Notes: a model not told the origin generated them from the letters alone. A stretch of DNA of 32,475 bases from an uncultured Clostridia bacterium (GCA_934476675.1 CAKSOE010000035.1:1-32475); one strand, 5' to 3'. Positions 1-7,060 are shown, numbered from the stretch's first letter. A program made the numbers and translations.

Positions 1-31
1 CTGTGATTTTGGATTTGTTTGTGTCCATTTC

Positions 32-60
32 ATTATATCACACTTTTTTCTGTCCATCAA
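32..60 (-). promoter_or_regulatory. Leftward promoter, probable IS end
   Basis: On the minus strand TTGATG (55-60) is followed after 17 bases by a perfect TATAAT (32-37), pointing out of the window. Just around it lie TGGACA and TGGACAC. Together with the sudden loss of integrase homology at about position 60, this looks like the promoter-bearing end of an insertion sequence, possibly of the IS3 type. The IS body is outside the window, so the family is a guess. Confidence 0.45.
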
Positions 61-853
61 ATCTGGGAAGACGGCAGCTTTTTGCGGTTTTTGTATCACT
101 GACAATAATCTTTGTATTCTTTTCGCTTTTATCATAATCCTTCACCCTATTAAGGGTTCTTCTTACATATATTAATCTTTTATCCCAATCAATATCTTTC
201 CAGCACAGTGACAGCAGCTCACCTCGCCTTACACCTGTCATACAGGCAAACTTTACGGCTGCGCCCATCCTGTCGGTTTCGGCTTCCGCAAACAGTTTTT
301 TCTGTTCTTCTCTGTCCAACACGCGCATTTCTTTATAACTGTCCTTTGGTATTTTCACGTATTGGGTTATATTTTTGCTTGCCAGATTGTTATACACCGC
401 CTGTTCAAATGCGGCGTGTATAACACAGTTAAGCATACGAATTGTCTTTTCCGATAATCCTTCTTTTTTCATATTATTATATAACTTTTGAATGTGCTCT
501 TGCTTCAGATCTGTTAACTTTTTGTTACCCAATACCGGATACAAATGTACACGTATCAATGTTTCGTATTGCTCAAATGTGGTTTGTTTAAGACTGTTCT
601 TCTTATATATCCACAGCCAGGTGTTCATCCATTCTTTTAATGTCGGACTTTCCGATACATTAATAAAGCAATCCTTCCGAAGTTCACGAATTGCTTCCGT
701 TATTTTGGCGGTTACATCATTACGTGTTTTTCCGTAAAAATATTTTCTTTTTTGCGAACCGTCATCGTTTCTGCCTATCGTAACAGCTCCCTGCCATAGT
801 CCGTTTTTTCTTCTTGAAATTGAGCCTTCTCCCGCTCCGCGTTTTCTGTTCAT
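38..853 (-). pseudogene. Tyrosine recombinase/integrase, C-terminally truncated
   Basis: This is a Tn916/phage-type site-specific integrase that would insert and excise the left-hand element. Visible parts are an N-terminal arm-binding region (residues 1-60), a SAM-like core-binding domain (about 70-165) and the start of the catalytic domain with its first arginine in TGVRRGELL (about residue 209). The reading frame stops at 271 residues, whereas relatives have about 380-405. The HxLRH box and the tyrosine nucleophile are absent, so it should be inactive. The last residues (RFDGQKKV) come from what looks like IS-end DNA. The start is secure: AGGGAGG lies a few bases before ATG 853. It lies 69 bp downstream of the excisionase-like gene on the same strand. 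Confidence 0.85.
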
Positions 854-865
854 AATGATTCCTCC

Positions 866-902
866 CTAAAAATCAAACAAGCCGGGCAAAATATCGCCCG
901 GC
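866..902 (-). terminator. Hairpin between xis and int
   Basis: GCCGGGC (881-887) and GCCCGGC (896-902) form a perfect 7-bp stem around an 8-base loop. On the minus strand the stem is followed by a T-rich stretch (TTGTTTGATTTTT). It resembles an intrinsic terminator or attenuator that would lower integrase expression relative to the gene before it. Confidence 0.6.
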
Positions 903-922
903 CTGCTTCTTAAATCCGTATT

Positions 923-1108
923 TTAATTGTTATTTTCAAATGCTGAATTACGCAGCCATTCCTCCAAAGCTTTCTTTGGAATTATAATTCTTCTTCCTAC
1001 TATAATTTTAGGGAAACCTTCTGAATGTACAAGATTGTATAAATTATTTTTCCCTATCGGTATAACCTCCTGTAATGATTTCATGTCATAACATAATTTG
1101 TTATCCAT
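923..1108 (-). CDS. Excisionase-like helix-turn-helix protein
   Basis: This is a 61-residue DNA-binding protein of the excisionase/MerR-like HTH class (helix-turn-helix domain family 17 type). Its pattern is typical: a helical start (KSLQEVIPIGKNNLYNLV), a wing containing GRRIIIPKKALEEWL, and a short polar tail. Such proteins bind beside attachment sites and steer the integrase towards excision. The location directly upstream of the integrase on the same strand fits that job. AAAGGAAG lies about ten bases before the ATG. It appears intact, unlike the integrase. Confidence 0.8.
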   Translation of the reverse strand: MDNKLCYDMKSLQEVIPIGKNNLYNLVHSEGFPKIIVGRRIIIPKKALEEWLRNSAFENNN

Positions 1109-1216
1109 CGTTATTCATCTTCCTTTCTCTTTAATATTCATTATGATAATATATATTTTTAATATTTGTATTATCTATTTTTGTGTTGTGTTATGTGTAT
1201 TTTTTTATTTTTTGTA

Positions 1217-1245
1217 TTGACAAAATATAAAAATTTTGATATTGT
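1217..1245 (+). promoter_or_regulatory. Promoter of the split large gene
   Basis: A perfect TTGACA (1217-1222), a 17-base spacer and TATTGT (1240-1245) give a good sigma-A promoter. The predicted transcript would start near 1252 and reach AAAAGGAG and the ATG at 1291. The region between the excisionase gene and this promoter is otherwise very AT-rich with nothing else recognised. Confidence 0.65.
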
Positions 1246-1290
1246 AAATATATGAGGTTTATTGCATAATATTAAAAGGAGTTGTTAATT

Positions 1291-2286
1291 ATGAAATTAG
1301 ATCCGTGTAATATGCCATGGCTCTGTGGGGTAGGCGATATGCTCGCTCCGGAAAAACATATTTTTAACGAAATACTTATTTATTGCTGTGAAGTAGTCAA
1401 TACCAATCGTAACAAAAAAATCTATAAAAACAATAAAAATAACAAAAAATTATTTAAAAGCTTATTTAAAGTTTCCGGATTTAAGTCTGATTCTGATACC
1501 GTTAATACATATAAACTATGTGTTATAAATTACAATGATGAATATTATCTCCACTTCTATGTTATATTGAAATCAGAACAAGCTGCCATCTTTTATATAA
1601 TAGATAAAGACCAGAAACTTAAAAGTAAGAAAGTCAGCAAATATATAATTAAATCAAAAAAACTGTTAAAAATGTTTGATAAAGCTCCTGAATCTATATC
1701 CATAGGTAAACTTGATAAAAAATATCAGATAGACCACGTAATAAATCATAGAGGTAAAGAATCAAGTGGCGAAAGTACCGATGAAACAATCGAGTTAAAA
1801 GATACTGAATCAAAAAATGATAACACAGCTGATATTATGCCAATAGATAATAATACAATATCGGATGTCGAAAAAAGTCAGTTTTATAATCAGATAAGCA
1901 AATTTTTAACTGTGGCTGATAAAAAGATGATATTATTTTTATTAGGCTTCTTTTTATTTGCAAGAAATAATAAAATTGTTAGAAATAACGACAATCGTTA
2001 TCAATTTGCTGTAAATCTGATTTATAAAGACTTAGACAAGGCTACTCAATTATATAGCTTGATTTATTTTTTGGTGTACGGAAAAGCGGATTATAAATCT
2101 ATACATATCTTTAAAAACACCAGCAAAACGCCGCACCCTTCACATACAAAATTGTTTAAAAAAATGAAAGGCTTAAATTTATTGGTTATACCTGCTCAAT
2201 TCACAAATACATATATAGATAAATTTTCCTGTAACTTAGATACATACTATAAAAAAATATTCCGGCAAAAAAACACGCAAATTTAG
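1291..2286 (+). CDS. Unknown Lys/Asn-rich protein, N-terminal part of a split gene
   Basis: The gene is not recognised. ATG 1291 is preferred over the TTG at 1282 because AAAAGGAG ends nine bases before it. The 331 residues have an N-terminal mixed alpha/beta region (about 1-140), a low-complexity acidic linker rich in Ser, Asp and Asn (about 150-200) and a hydrophobic helical region (about 210-320). No Walker A or other catalytic motif is visible. The frame ends with TAG at 2284-2286, but the -1 frame is open from 2253 and continues in the same compositional style to 3047. Most likely the two parts form one protein of about 580 residues. Its position after integrase and excisionase genes and before a repeat array suggests a replication or maintenance protein, which is inference only. 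Confidence 0.6.
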   Translation: MKLDPCNMPWLCGVGDMLAPEKHIFNEILIYCCEVVNTNRNKKIYKNNKNNKKLFKSLFKVSGFKSDSDTVNTYKLCVINYNDEYYLHFYVILKSEQAAIFYIIDKDQKLKSKKVSKYIIKSKKLLKMFDKAPESISIGKLDKKYQIDHVINHRGKESSGESTDETIELKDTESKNDNTADIMPIDNNTISDVEKSQFYNQISKFLTVADKKMILFLLGFFLFARNNKIVRNNDNRYQFAVNLIYKDLDKATQLYSLIYFLVYGKADYKSIHIFKNTSKTPHPSHTKLFKKMKGLNLLVIPAQFTNTYIDKFSCNLDTYYKKIFRQKNTQI

Positions 2287-3047
2287 TTGTATTTTCTAAT
2301 AAAGAGCTGTCAAGTGTGTGTAAAAAGTTTTTTGATTTTGGTACATTCGATGAAAATATTGCTGTCGAATTAAAAAAAGATACCATAATAGCCCAAAGCA
2401 TCTCAGCATTTAAGAAATATATGAATAGCGCCTATTCTCCGGAAAAAACAATAAATTTGAAAGATACAAAGAATAACATATTTAATTCATCGACAATGGA
2501 TAATAGACAATCATACATATATGCACCTGTTATATATTTTCTTAATATGTATTTCTCTTTTCTTAAAGAGAATGATTATTTAACAGGTGAGCAATATAAT
2601 TCATTAGAACAGGACTGTCGTTCGCTATATATTCCGGCTGAGAAAAAAGGTACAAATCCGGGTGATGACATAAATGATATTTCACATTTTATATTGAACA
2701 GTTTACTGTCAGCTTATGATAACGGCAAATTTAAAACTTCAGAAAAAATCTCTGATGAACCGATTATATATACCGGAGCAAAATCTTGTAAAGAACTCAT
2801 ATGTTTTGAGCATGATGAAAAATGTCCCCTAAAAAATATCATTATTTTTTTGGAGGAAGTCGAGGGAGATAAAGTTCAGGATTTAAAAAATGTTCTTTCA
2901 GACGGTTTGATGCAGAAACAATTAAAAAAATGTTGGCAAGAAAATCAAATTTTAAAAATCTCAGGTAAATCAGGAGCTACATATAATACTAAATCCGGTA
3001 CCTATATCGCATTTATCCCTGAGAAACTGAGAGAAGCATTAAATTAA
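2253..3047 (+). CDS. C-terminal part of the split gene (-1 frame)
   Basis: The frame is open from 2253 (a TAA sits at 2250-2252) to the TAA at 3045-3047. A GTG at 2316 could be read as a start, but it has no Shine-Dalgarno sequence, and protein-like sequence (for example HANLVVFSNKELSS) extends upstream of it into the overlap with the preceding ORF. This favours one interrupted or frameshifted gene over two genes. The part contains a Lys-rich middle region, a cysteine cluster around residue 170 of the GTG-started form (KSCKELICF, KCPL), and a C-terminal alpha/beta segment ending in IPEKLREALN that looks like a small winged-helix-style tail. No family was recognised. Confidence 0.55.
   Translation, partial: KNIPAKKHANLVVFSNKELSSVCKKFFDFGTFDENIAVELKKDTIIAQSISAFKKYMNSAYSPEKTINLKDTKNNIFNSSTMDNRQSYIYAPVIYFLNMYFSFLKENDYLTGEQYNSLEQDCRSLYIPAEKKGTNPGDDINDISHFILNSLLSAYDNGKFKTSEKISDEPIIYTGAKSCKELICFEHDEKCPLKNIIIFLEEVEGDKVQDLKNVLSDGLMQKQLKKCWQENQILKISGKSGATYNTKSGTYIAFIPEKLREALN
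2268..2274 (+). other. Candidate -1 slippery heptamer A AAA AAC
   Basis: In the frame of the upstream ORF the bases read A AAA AAC, the canonical X XXY YYZ arrangement for -1 frameshifting. A slip here joins the upstream frame to the open downstream frame. No strong downstream hairpin was seen; a 6-bp inverted repeat (ATTCGA/TCGAAT) begins about 70 bases later. No Shine-Dalgarno-like stimulator is obvious upstream. A plain indel in this tract or in the A7 tract at 2251-2257 is equally possible. Confidence 0.35.
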
Positions 3048-3079
3048 TTTTTACTGCCTTAACAGCTTCAACCTTTAAC

Positions 3080-3119
3080 CACTGCCCAAAATCCCAGTTT
3101 TAAGCGTTTTTGGGCAGTG
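3080..3119. repeat. 12-bp inverted repeat downstream of the split gene
   Basis: CACTGCCCAAAA (3080-3091) pairs perfectly with TTTTGGGCAGTG (3108-3119) across a 16-base loop. It lies 33 bp after the stop codon. No T tract follows, so it is not a typical intrinsic terminator. It lies between inverse-oriented copies of the GTT motif (3058-3079) and the forward tandem repeats (3127-3211). Confidence 0.7.
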
Positions 3120-3126
3120 ACACACA

Positions 3127-3211
3127 GTTTAAGCTAAATAAATTAAAATCAACGCAGTTGAGGCTACGTTTAAGCTGTGTTAAGGCACTGTTTAAGTTCT
3201 GTTGAGATTCT
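3127..3211 (+). repeat. Tandem 11-bp repeats (iteron-like)
   Basis: Five adjacent 11-base units begin at 3157, 3168, 3179, 3190 and 3201: GTTGAGGCTAC, GTTTAAGCTGT, GTTAAGGCACT, GTTTAAGTTCT and GTTGAGATTCT. The consensus is close to GTTNARGYWNY. A further outlying copy is GTTTAAGCTAA at 3127. Three motifs in the opposite orientation (CTTAAC, CTTCAAC, CTTTAAC) lie at 3058-3079. A spacing of one helical turn puts all sites on one face of the DNA, as in iterons or recombinase arm sites. Confidence 0.65.
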
Positions 3212-3474
3212 TTTTAACTATTTATTGTCATTTATAGCTTAAAAAACTTATTTTAAAATATTAAATTTTACATTATTTTTTGTATTTTATTGGAAATTAC
3301 AAAAATTTACATAGAACGTTAATTCTTTGCCTGTATTTGGAAAATTTAAAACTCGAGCCAAATTTATTTGCATAATTCTCCAATTGTGCTTTAAAAAATA
3401 GTGTTCAAAACATAATGAATACATTTGCTGTCAATGTCAAATTCGCTGTTTTTATTTCCCGATATTTACCATTT
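3212..3474. other. Very AT-rich non-coding stretch, candidate unwinding region
   Basis: This interval has no credible gene. Its first 110 bases are composed almost wholly of A and T, including long TTTT and AAAA runs, and directly abut the 11-bp repeat array. Iterons next to an AT-rich stretch is the standard layout of a replication origin. No DnaA box (TTATCCACA) was seen, so the assignment is tentative. The right half shows nothing recognisable before the hicB terminator. Confidence 0.35.
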
Positions 3475-3505
3475 AAAAAGCACGCTCTTTTTGAACGTGC
3501 TTTTT
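3475..3505 (-). terminator. Bidirectional intrinsic terminator after hicB
   Basis: AAAAAGCACG (3475-3484) pairs with CGTGCTTTTT (3496-3505) around an 11-base loop. The A/T flanks give a T run on either strand, so it can end the hicAB transcript and also rightward transcripts from the left element. Confidence 0.85.
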
Positions 3506-3525
3506 AGTTTTGTACTATATACAAA

Positions 3526-3912
3526 CTATCTGTTAATATTCAGCTGTTCCATTAAAGCTTTTTGAAGAACTGCCGAAAAATTCACCTGTGATAATTCTGC
3601 CTGTGCGTTAAGCCAACTTGGTATTGTCAGCGTCTTTTTTACTGCCTTATTATCATTAATCCTCCTGTATTCTATCGTATCAATATCAATATAGCTTACA
3701 AATCCTTCCTTTGGATTAATATTCATTGTTGCTGCCGGAATTTCTTCTTTTCTGTCCTCTGCCATACATAGCCACATTGCCGCAGCATCACGTGACATTT
3801 CTATTGCCTCTCCCAAGCTGCTCCCGAATGTATGACACCCCGGCAAATCGGGTACAGATACAAGATAATTTCCGTTCTCTTCCGTAAAAATCGCCGGATA
3901 TACATATTTCAT
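3526..3912 (-). CDS. hicB: HicB antitoxin
   Basis: HicB neutralises the HicA RNase and represses the hicAB promoter. The 128 residues show the HicB partial RNase-H-like fold (MKYVYPAIFTEENGNYLVSV, DLPGCHTFG, then a helix with EAIEMSRDAAAMW) and a C-terminal ribbon-helix-helix DNA-binding segment (KKTLTIPSWLNAQAE followed by FSAVLQKALMEQL). The length is typical for HicB with an RHH tail. GAGGAG lies nine bases before the ATG. It follows hicA by 44 bp in one transcription unit and is followed by a strong terminator. The pair probably stabilises the neighbouring mobile element, which is inference. Confidence 0.93.
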   Translation of the reverse strand: MKYVYPAIFTEENGNYLVSVPDLPGCHTFGSSLGEAIEMSRDAAAMWLCMAEDRKEEIPAATMNINPKEGFVSYIDIDTIEYRRINDNKAVKKTLTIPSWLNAQAELSQVNFSAVLQKALMEQLNINR

Positions 3913-3956
3913 AAAAAATCACTCCTCGCTATAATATATACAAAATCCCGCAAAAA

Positions 3957-4136
3957 CTATTCCAGTCCCGCGTCCCTTAAAATACTCTTTGCCGTTCCGA
4001 CGGGAATATCACCTTTATGTCGCGGTATGGGAATCTTGGTGCTTGTTCCGTCCTTGACAGCCATATCATGTCTTGTACCGCTGACAATGCGCCAACCGTT
4101 TTTCTTTAATATCTTTTCCAGTTCCCTCTTTGTCAT
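3957..4136 (-). CDS. hicA: HicA mRNA interferase toxin
   Basis: HicA is a small double-stranded-RNA-binding-like RNase that cleaves mRNA when not bound by HicB. The protein begins MTKRELEKILKKNGW and contains the family features: a GTRHDMA loop with the catalytic histidine, a KIPIPRHKGDIPVGT strand-turn and a final helix (AKSILRDAGLE). The start at 4136 (59 residues) is chosen over the longer frame from 4184 because the predicted -10 box lies at 4156-4161, so upstream codons are not transcribed, and because AGGAGAGG directly precedes this ATG. hicB lies 44 bp downstream. Confidence 0.92.
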   Translation of the reverse strand: MTKRELEKILKKNGWRIVSGTRHDMAVKDGTSTKIPIPRHKGDIPVGTAKSILRDAGLE

Positions 4137-4155
4137 TCCCTCTCCTCTTGAATAC

Positions 4156-4184
4156 ATTATAACACGTGTTAGTACGTGTGTCAA
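4156..4184 (-). promoter_or_regulatory. hicAB promoter with embedded operator
   Basis: On the minus strand TTGACA (4179-4184), a 17-base spacer and TATAAT (4156-4161) give a perfect consensus promoter. The spacer holds an inverted repeat, ACACGT (4162-4167) and ACGTGT (4174-4179), separated by six bases. It is a likely HicB ribbon-helix-helix operator that would block RNA polymerase directly. Confidence 0.8.
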
Positions 4185-4296
4185 TAGTGATTGATGATTT
4201 TATAAAATAGAATTTTGTAGGTTTACAATAGATGTGTTACAGTACGACATATTTTCATACGAGTAAACTCATATAAAAATATATCGTGAAAAAAAT

Positions 4297-4440
4297 ATAC
4301 GGAAACTATCCAAAATGTGTTATAGTTAAGTTACCACACAAAACTACAAAAGGAGAGATTCCGTATATGAATACTATAACACAAACTATGAGGTTTAGGC
4401 AAGCATTAATTAAATATTCTTTAACACATGAATGGCGCAA
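4297..4440 (+). pseudogene. Probable IS remnant: promoter, RBS and truncated transposase start
   Basis: AAAAGGAG followed by ATG 4367 starts a frame reading MNTITQTMRFRQALIKYS, which resembles the first helix of Clostridia IS transposases of the integrase-core type (from memory, unverified). Homology appears to stop after about 20 codons, and the frame then runs into the 3' end of the neighbouring gene on the other strand. A TGTTATAGT extended -10 lies at 4318-4326. ATACGGAA (4297-4304) and TTCCGTAT (4359-4366) form an inverted repeat that ends exactly at the start codon. The rest of 4185-4296 shows nothing recognisable. Confidence 0.4.
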
Positions 4441-4479
4441 TTACTATGGATTTCACCCTGTTTTTGACCTCAAACTATA

Positions 4480-5511
4480 TCAGCTGTTCATCAAAAGCTC
4501 CATTACATACATTTCCAGAGCCTCATAGTCACGTTCTCTTACGCACTTTTCCTGAAAATCATAATCAAATTTTGCCGCCTTTTCTTCAAGCATTTTTGCA
4601 ATCTTCAAGCTGTTTTCAAGGTGCTTATAGCTGCCCCCCTGCTTTTCCGTTCTCATAACCTTTACGTCAAGACCTATGTATTCACCGTTGTTTCCGAAAC
4701 CGTTTTCCATAAGAACCTTTATCTGGTTAAATGCAGTACGCAGATTTTCCACACCAAAGCTCTTATCCTGATCGAATTTCATACCGTTCTGGTCGTTAAG
4801 ATGCACTCCCCAAAGCTTACCGAGCGCCATGGCAAATCCTATTTCATTTGCCGGATCAAGTCCCGATAATATCGCGTGCGCCGATTCAAGCAGACCACCG
4901 ACACGCAAAGGGTCTTTCGTTGCGGCAGATATAGCCATTGCATGACCGATTGTGGGGCAAACACTTCTGTCAACCGGTTCGTTGGGTTTTGTTTCTATCA
5001 TAATCTTTATATTTGAATCGTAGTCGAGCATTTTATTAATCGCGTCGATAAGCTTTTTGGTTGATTCAACAGGGCTTTTACTTTCAAAGCATATCGTTCC
5101 CTCTCTTGCCAGCCAAAGCACAACCTTATCGCAGCCGAGAGCATTGGCAATATCAATTGTTCTGTACGCTCTCCATAATGCAAACTTCCTGTCACTGTCA
5201 CTGTTTGATGTAAAACCGCCGTCAACAGTATGCGGATCCATCCAAAGACGCGGAGCAACAAATTCTGCTTTCATGTCATATTTATCTAACACCTTTTTCA
5301 ACTTCTCAGCTTCTTCAATAATCTGTTCATCTGACAAGTTATTCATATTCGGAACAGCGTCATCATCATGAAACTGAACCGCATCGAATCCCATCTCCTT
5401 GAATTTCTTAATTTTTTCTTCCATTGGAATTGTTTCTCTTGTTGCCGGGCCGTATGCGTCCGCACCTTCATGAACATTCCACGGTCCTACCGAAAACTTA
5501 AATCTTGACAT
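4480..5511 (-). CDS. Xylose-isomerase-like TIM barrel sugar isomerase
   Basis: The 343 residues match the class I (actinobacterial type) xylose isomerase pattern. The FHDDD motif with the catalytic histidine is near residue 47, followed by RLWMDPHTVDGGFTSN, a metal-ligand glutamate in IETKPNEP (about 170), Glu and His in ESAHAILSG, and HLNDQNGMKFDQD (about 238-250) supplying the aspartate ligands. All expected metal-binding residues seem present, so an active aldose-ketose isomerase is likely. The substrate is uncertain: at the end of a pectin operon it could be xylose, or rhamnose or another pectin sugar. AAGGAGGAC lies six bases before the ATG, and the gene follows the GH28-like gene by 56 bp. 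No terminator hairpin is seen after it; an IS scar lies just beyond. Confidence 0.8.
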   Translation of the reverse strand: MSRFKFSVGPWNVHEGADAYGPATRETIPMEEKIKKFKEMGFDAVQFHDDDAVPNMNNLSDEQIIEEAEKLKKVLDKYDMKAEFVAPRLWMDPHTVDGGFTSNSDSDRKFALWRAYRTIDIANALGCDKVVLWLAREGTICFESKSPVESTKKLIDAINKMLDYDSNIKIMIETKPNEPVDRSVCPTIGHAMAISAATKDPLRVGGLLESAHAILSGLDPANEIGFAMALGKLWGVHLNDQNGMKFDQDKSFGVENLRTAFNQIKVLMENGFGNNGEYIGLDVKVMRTEKQGGSYKHLENSLKIAKMLEEKAAKFDYDFQEKCVRERDYEALEMYVMELLMNS

Positions 5512-5567
5512 TTAATTGTCCTCCTTGTAATAATTTTTTTATCACTTATATGATTATCTGACTTGTT

Positions 5568-6953
5568 TTAAATTGATTCGGCAAAAAAAGCCTTTTTTGC
5601 TTTTAAAACCAAATGCTTTGCATTATCCGAAAGTACATTTTCCGCGGTAACATTTCCGTCAGACCACGTTCTTACCATGCACTCACCGGAAAGATTTTTT
5701 ACTCTGACATTTTTCAGTTTAATTGTATTAAAGTTGCAGGCATTGATTAAATCTATATCCTCATACCCTTTTCTTATTTCAATATTCACGTTCTCCAACG
5801 ATAAATCAAATTTAACCGTCTCGTCTCCATATGCCGTAAGAGGCATACTTATACCTGCCGCGTCAATATTTTTAAATGTAATGTCCTTTAACGGACGGTT
5901 TCTTTGCCATGTTTCATTTCCCGAAAAATTATAATGCAAAAACCTGTCCGCATTTTCTATTTTGCAATCAGAAATAATAATATTTCCCGGCTGAACACAT
6001 ACTGGCAGGCTGTAATCGGAATAGTATGTAAATGCCGAGAGCATATTTCTTCCGGCAAGCTCGGAGGAAGGCGCCGATTCCGACTTTTCTTTATCGGTCA
6101 TTGCACCTCTGAAACCATACTTGCCCGGGCCGAATATATGACATTGTTTTACAACTACATTTGTTCCTCCAAAGCGCAAAGCGCTGCATGACGAGTTTAA
6201 AATACAATTATCCACAAGAACATTTACATTCCCAAACCCTGCTATGCAGTCATCACCGGTATAAAATGCCGAATCTGATATTGTAAGATTATTGCAGACA
6301 GATGCGTCAAATCCGTCATGTCCGGCATTAACGGTTATATTTTCAACCTTGATATTGTCGCAATATAAAAGGTTATGAGCCCAATTGGCGCTGTTTACGA
6401 CGGTATAGCCTTTAAGTTCAACATTTTTGCAGTTAAAAAACGTAATTGCGTGAGGGCCTCTGTAAAGCTCCTCTCCCTGTGCGTCAAAGCAGTTATTTCC
6501 GTCTATTAAAGAGCCTTCTTCACCCGTTATTCCCACATTCACCGCATCTATCGCACGTATAAGCGCATTATTCCACCTGCTTGCCGGAATACGCTTAAAT
6601 CTATACTCGCTTTTATTTTCATCATACTTTGTTTCTCCGTGTATTGTCGATAAATGAACATAAGGCGCGTCCGTTATTTGGGATTCGGACAGCGGCTCGC
6701 AGGTATCATTCAAGTGATTGAAGTAATCCATCGGATTTCTGCTGCCAATCAGCTGTGCGTTTTTTTGGAGATACAGGGTAACATTACTTCTTAATCTTAT
6801 ATCGCCTGTAAGATACCTGCCCTCCGGTACTATAACCGTACCTCCGCCGTGTTCCCGACAATCATCAATTGCTTTTTGGATAGCCTTTGACTGATTAACC
6901 TCCTCGCTGCTTACAGCGCCGTAGTCCAGGATATTCCATATACCGTTATTCAT
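5568..6953 (-). CDS. GH28-like right-handed beta-helix glycosidase
   Basis: A 461-residue parallel beta-helix protein of the polygalacturonase/pectate-lyase-like superfamily. The N-terminus (NILDYGAV, then AIQKAIDDC and GGGTVIVPEGRYLTG) is typical of GH28. Candidate catalytic aspartates are in NAGHDGFDAS (about residue 213) and TGDDCIAG (about 234), the positions of NTDG and DD in polygalacturonases. The usual G-H-G box is replaced by SCSALRFGG. There is no signal peptide, so it probably acts in the cytoplasm on imported oligogalacturonides or rhamnogalacturonan fragments. ATG 6953 is chosen because ACGGAG lies just before it; the ATG at 6986 has no RBS. It lies downstream of the permeases. 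Confidence 0.75.
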   Translation of the reverse strand: MNNGIWNILDYGAVSSEEVNQSKAIQKAIDDCREHGGGTVIVPEGRYLTGDIRLRSNVTLYLQKNAQLIGSRNPMDYFNHLNDTCEPLSESQITDAPYVHLSTIHGETKYDENKSEYRFKRIPASRWNNALIRAIDAVNVGITGEEGSLIDGNNCFDAQGEELYRGPHAITFFNCKNVELKGYTVVNSANWAHNLLYCDNIKVENITVNAGHDGFDASVCNNLTISDSAFYTGDDCIAGFGNVNVLVDNCILNSSCSALRFGGTNVVVKQCHIFGPGKYGFRGAMTDKEKSESAPSSELAGRNMLSAFTYYSDYSLPVCVQPGNIIISDCKIENADRFLHYNFSGNETWQRNRPLKDITFKNIDAAGISMPLTAYGDETVKFDLSLENVNIEIRKGYEDIDLINACNFNTIKLKNVRVKNLSGECMVRTWSDGNVTAENVLSDNAKHLVLKAKKAFFAESI

Positions 6954-7000
6954 TTTAATCTCCGTTCCGCCGCCGTATTGCGGCATAAATTATGCGTAAT

Positions 7001-7030
7001 CGGATTTTCTCCCAAAAAGGAGATAATCCG
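7001..7030 (-). promoter_or_regulatory. Intercistronic hairpin between permease and GH28-like genes
   Basis: CGGATTTTCTCC (7001-7012) pairs with GGAGATAATCCG (7019-7030) with one mismatch and a six-base loop. No T run follows on the minus strand, so it is more likely an mRNA processing or stability element than a terminator. Confidence 0.55.
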
Positions 7031-7060
7031 CATCATGTATTTTCATTTATAAAAAATCTG

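Noticed and set aside
3127..3211. Short tandem array as a CRISPR
   Set aside because: Units are only 11 bp and adjacent with no spacers, and no cas genes are near.
4137..4184. Longer N-terminus of HicA starting at 4184
   Set aside because: The added codons overlap the predicted -35, operator and -10, and the family start MTKREL has its own strong RBS at 4136.
4286..4366. N-terminal extension of the transposase-like frame from 4286
   Set aside because: There is no RBS before 4286, while AAAAGGAG directly serves the ATG at 4367.
5007..5261. Open frame inside the isomerase gene
   Set aside because: Same-strand shadow frame with no RBS and improbable composition, lying wholly within a well-supported gene.
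6954..6986. Upstream start of the GH28-like gene
   Set aside because: It lacks a Shine-Dalgarno sequence and adds a glycine-rich segment read from the RBS region of the true start.
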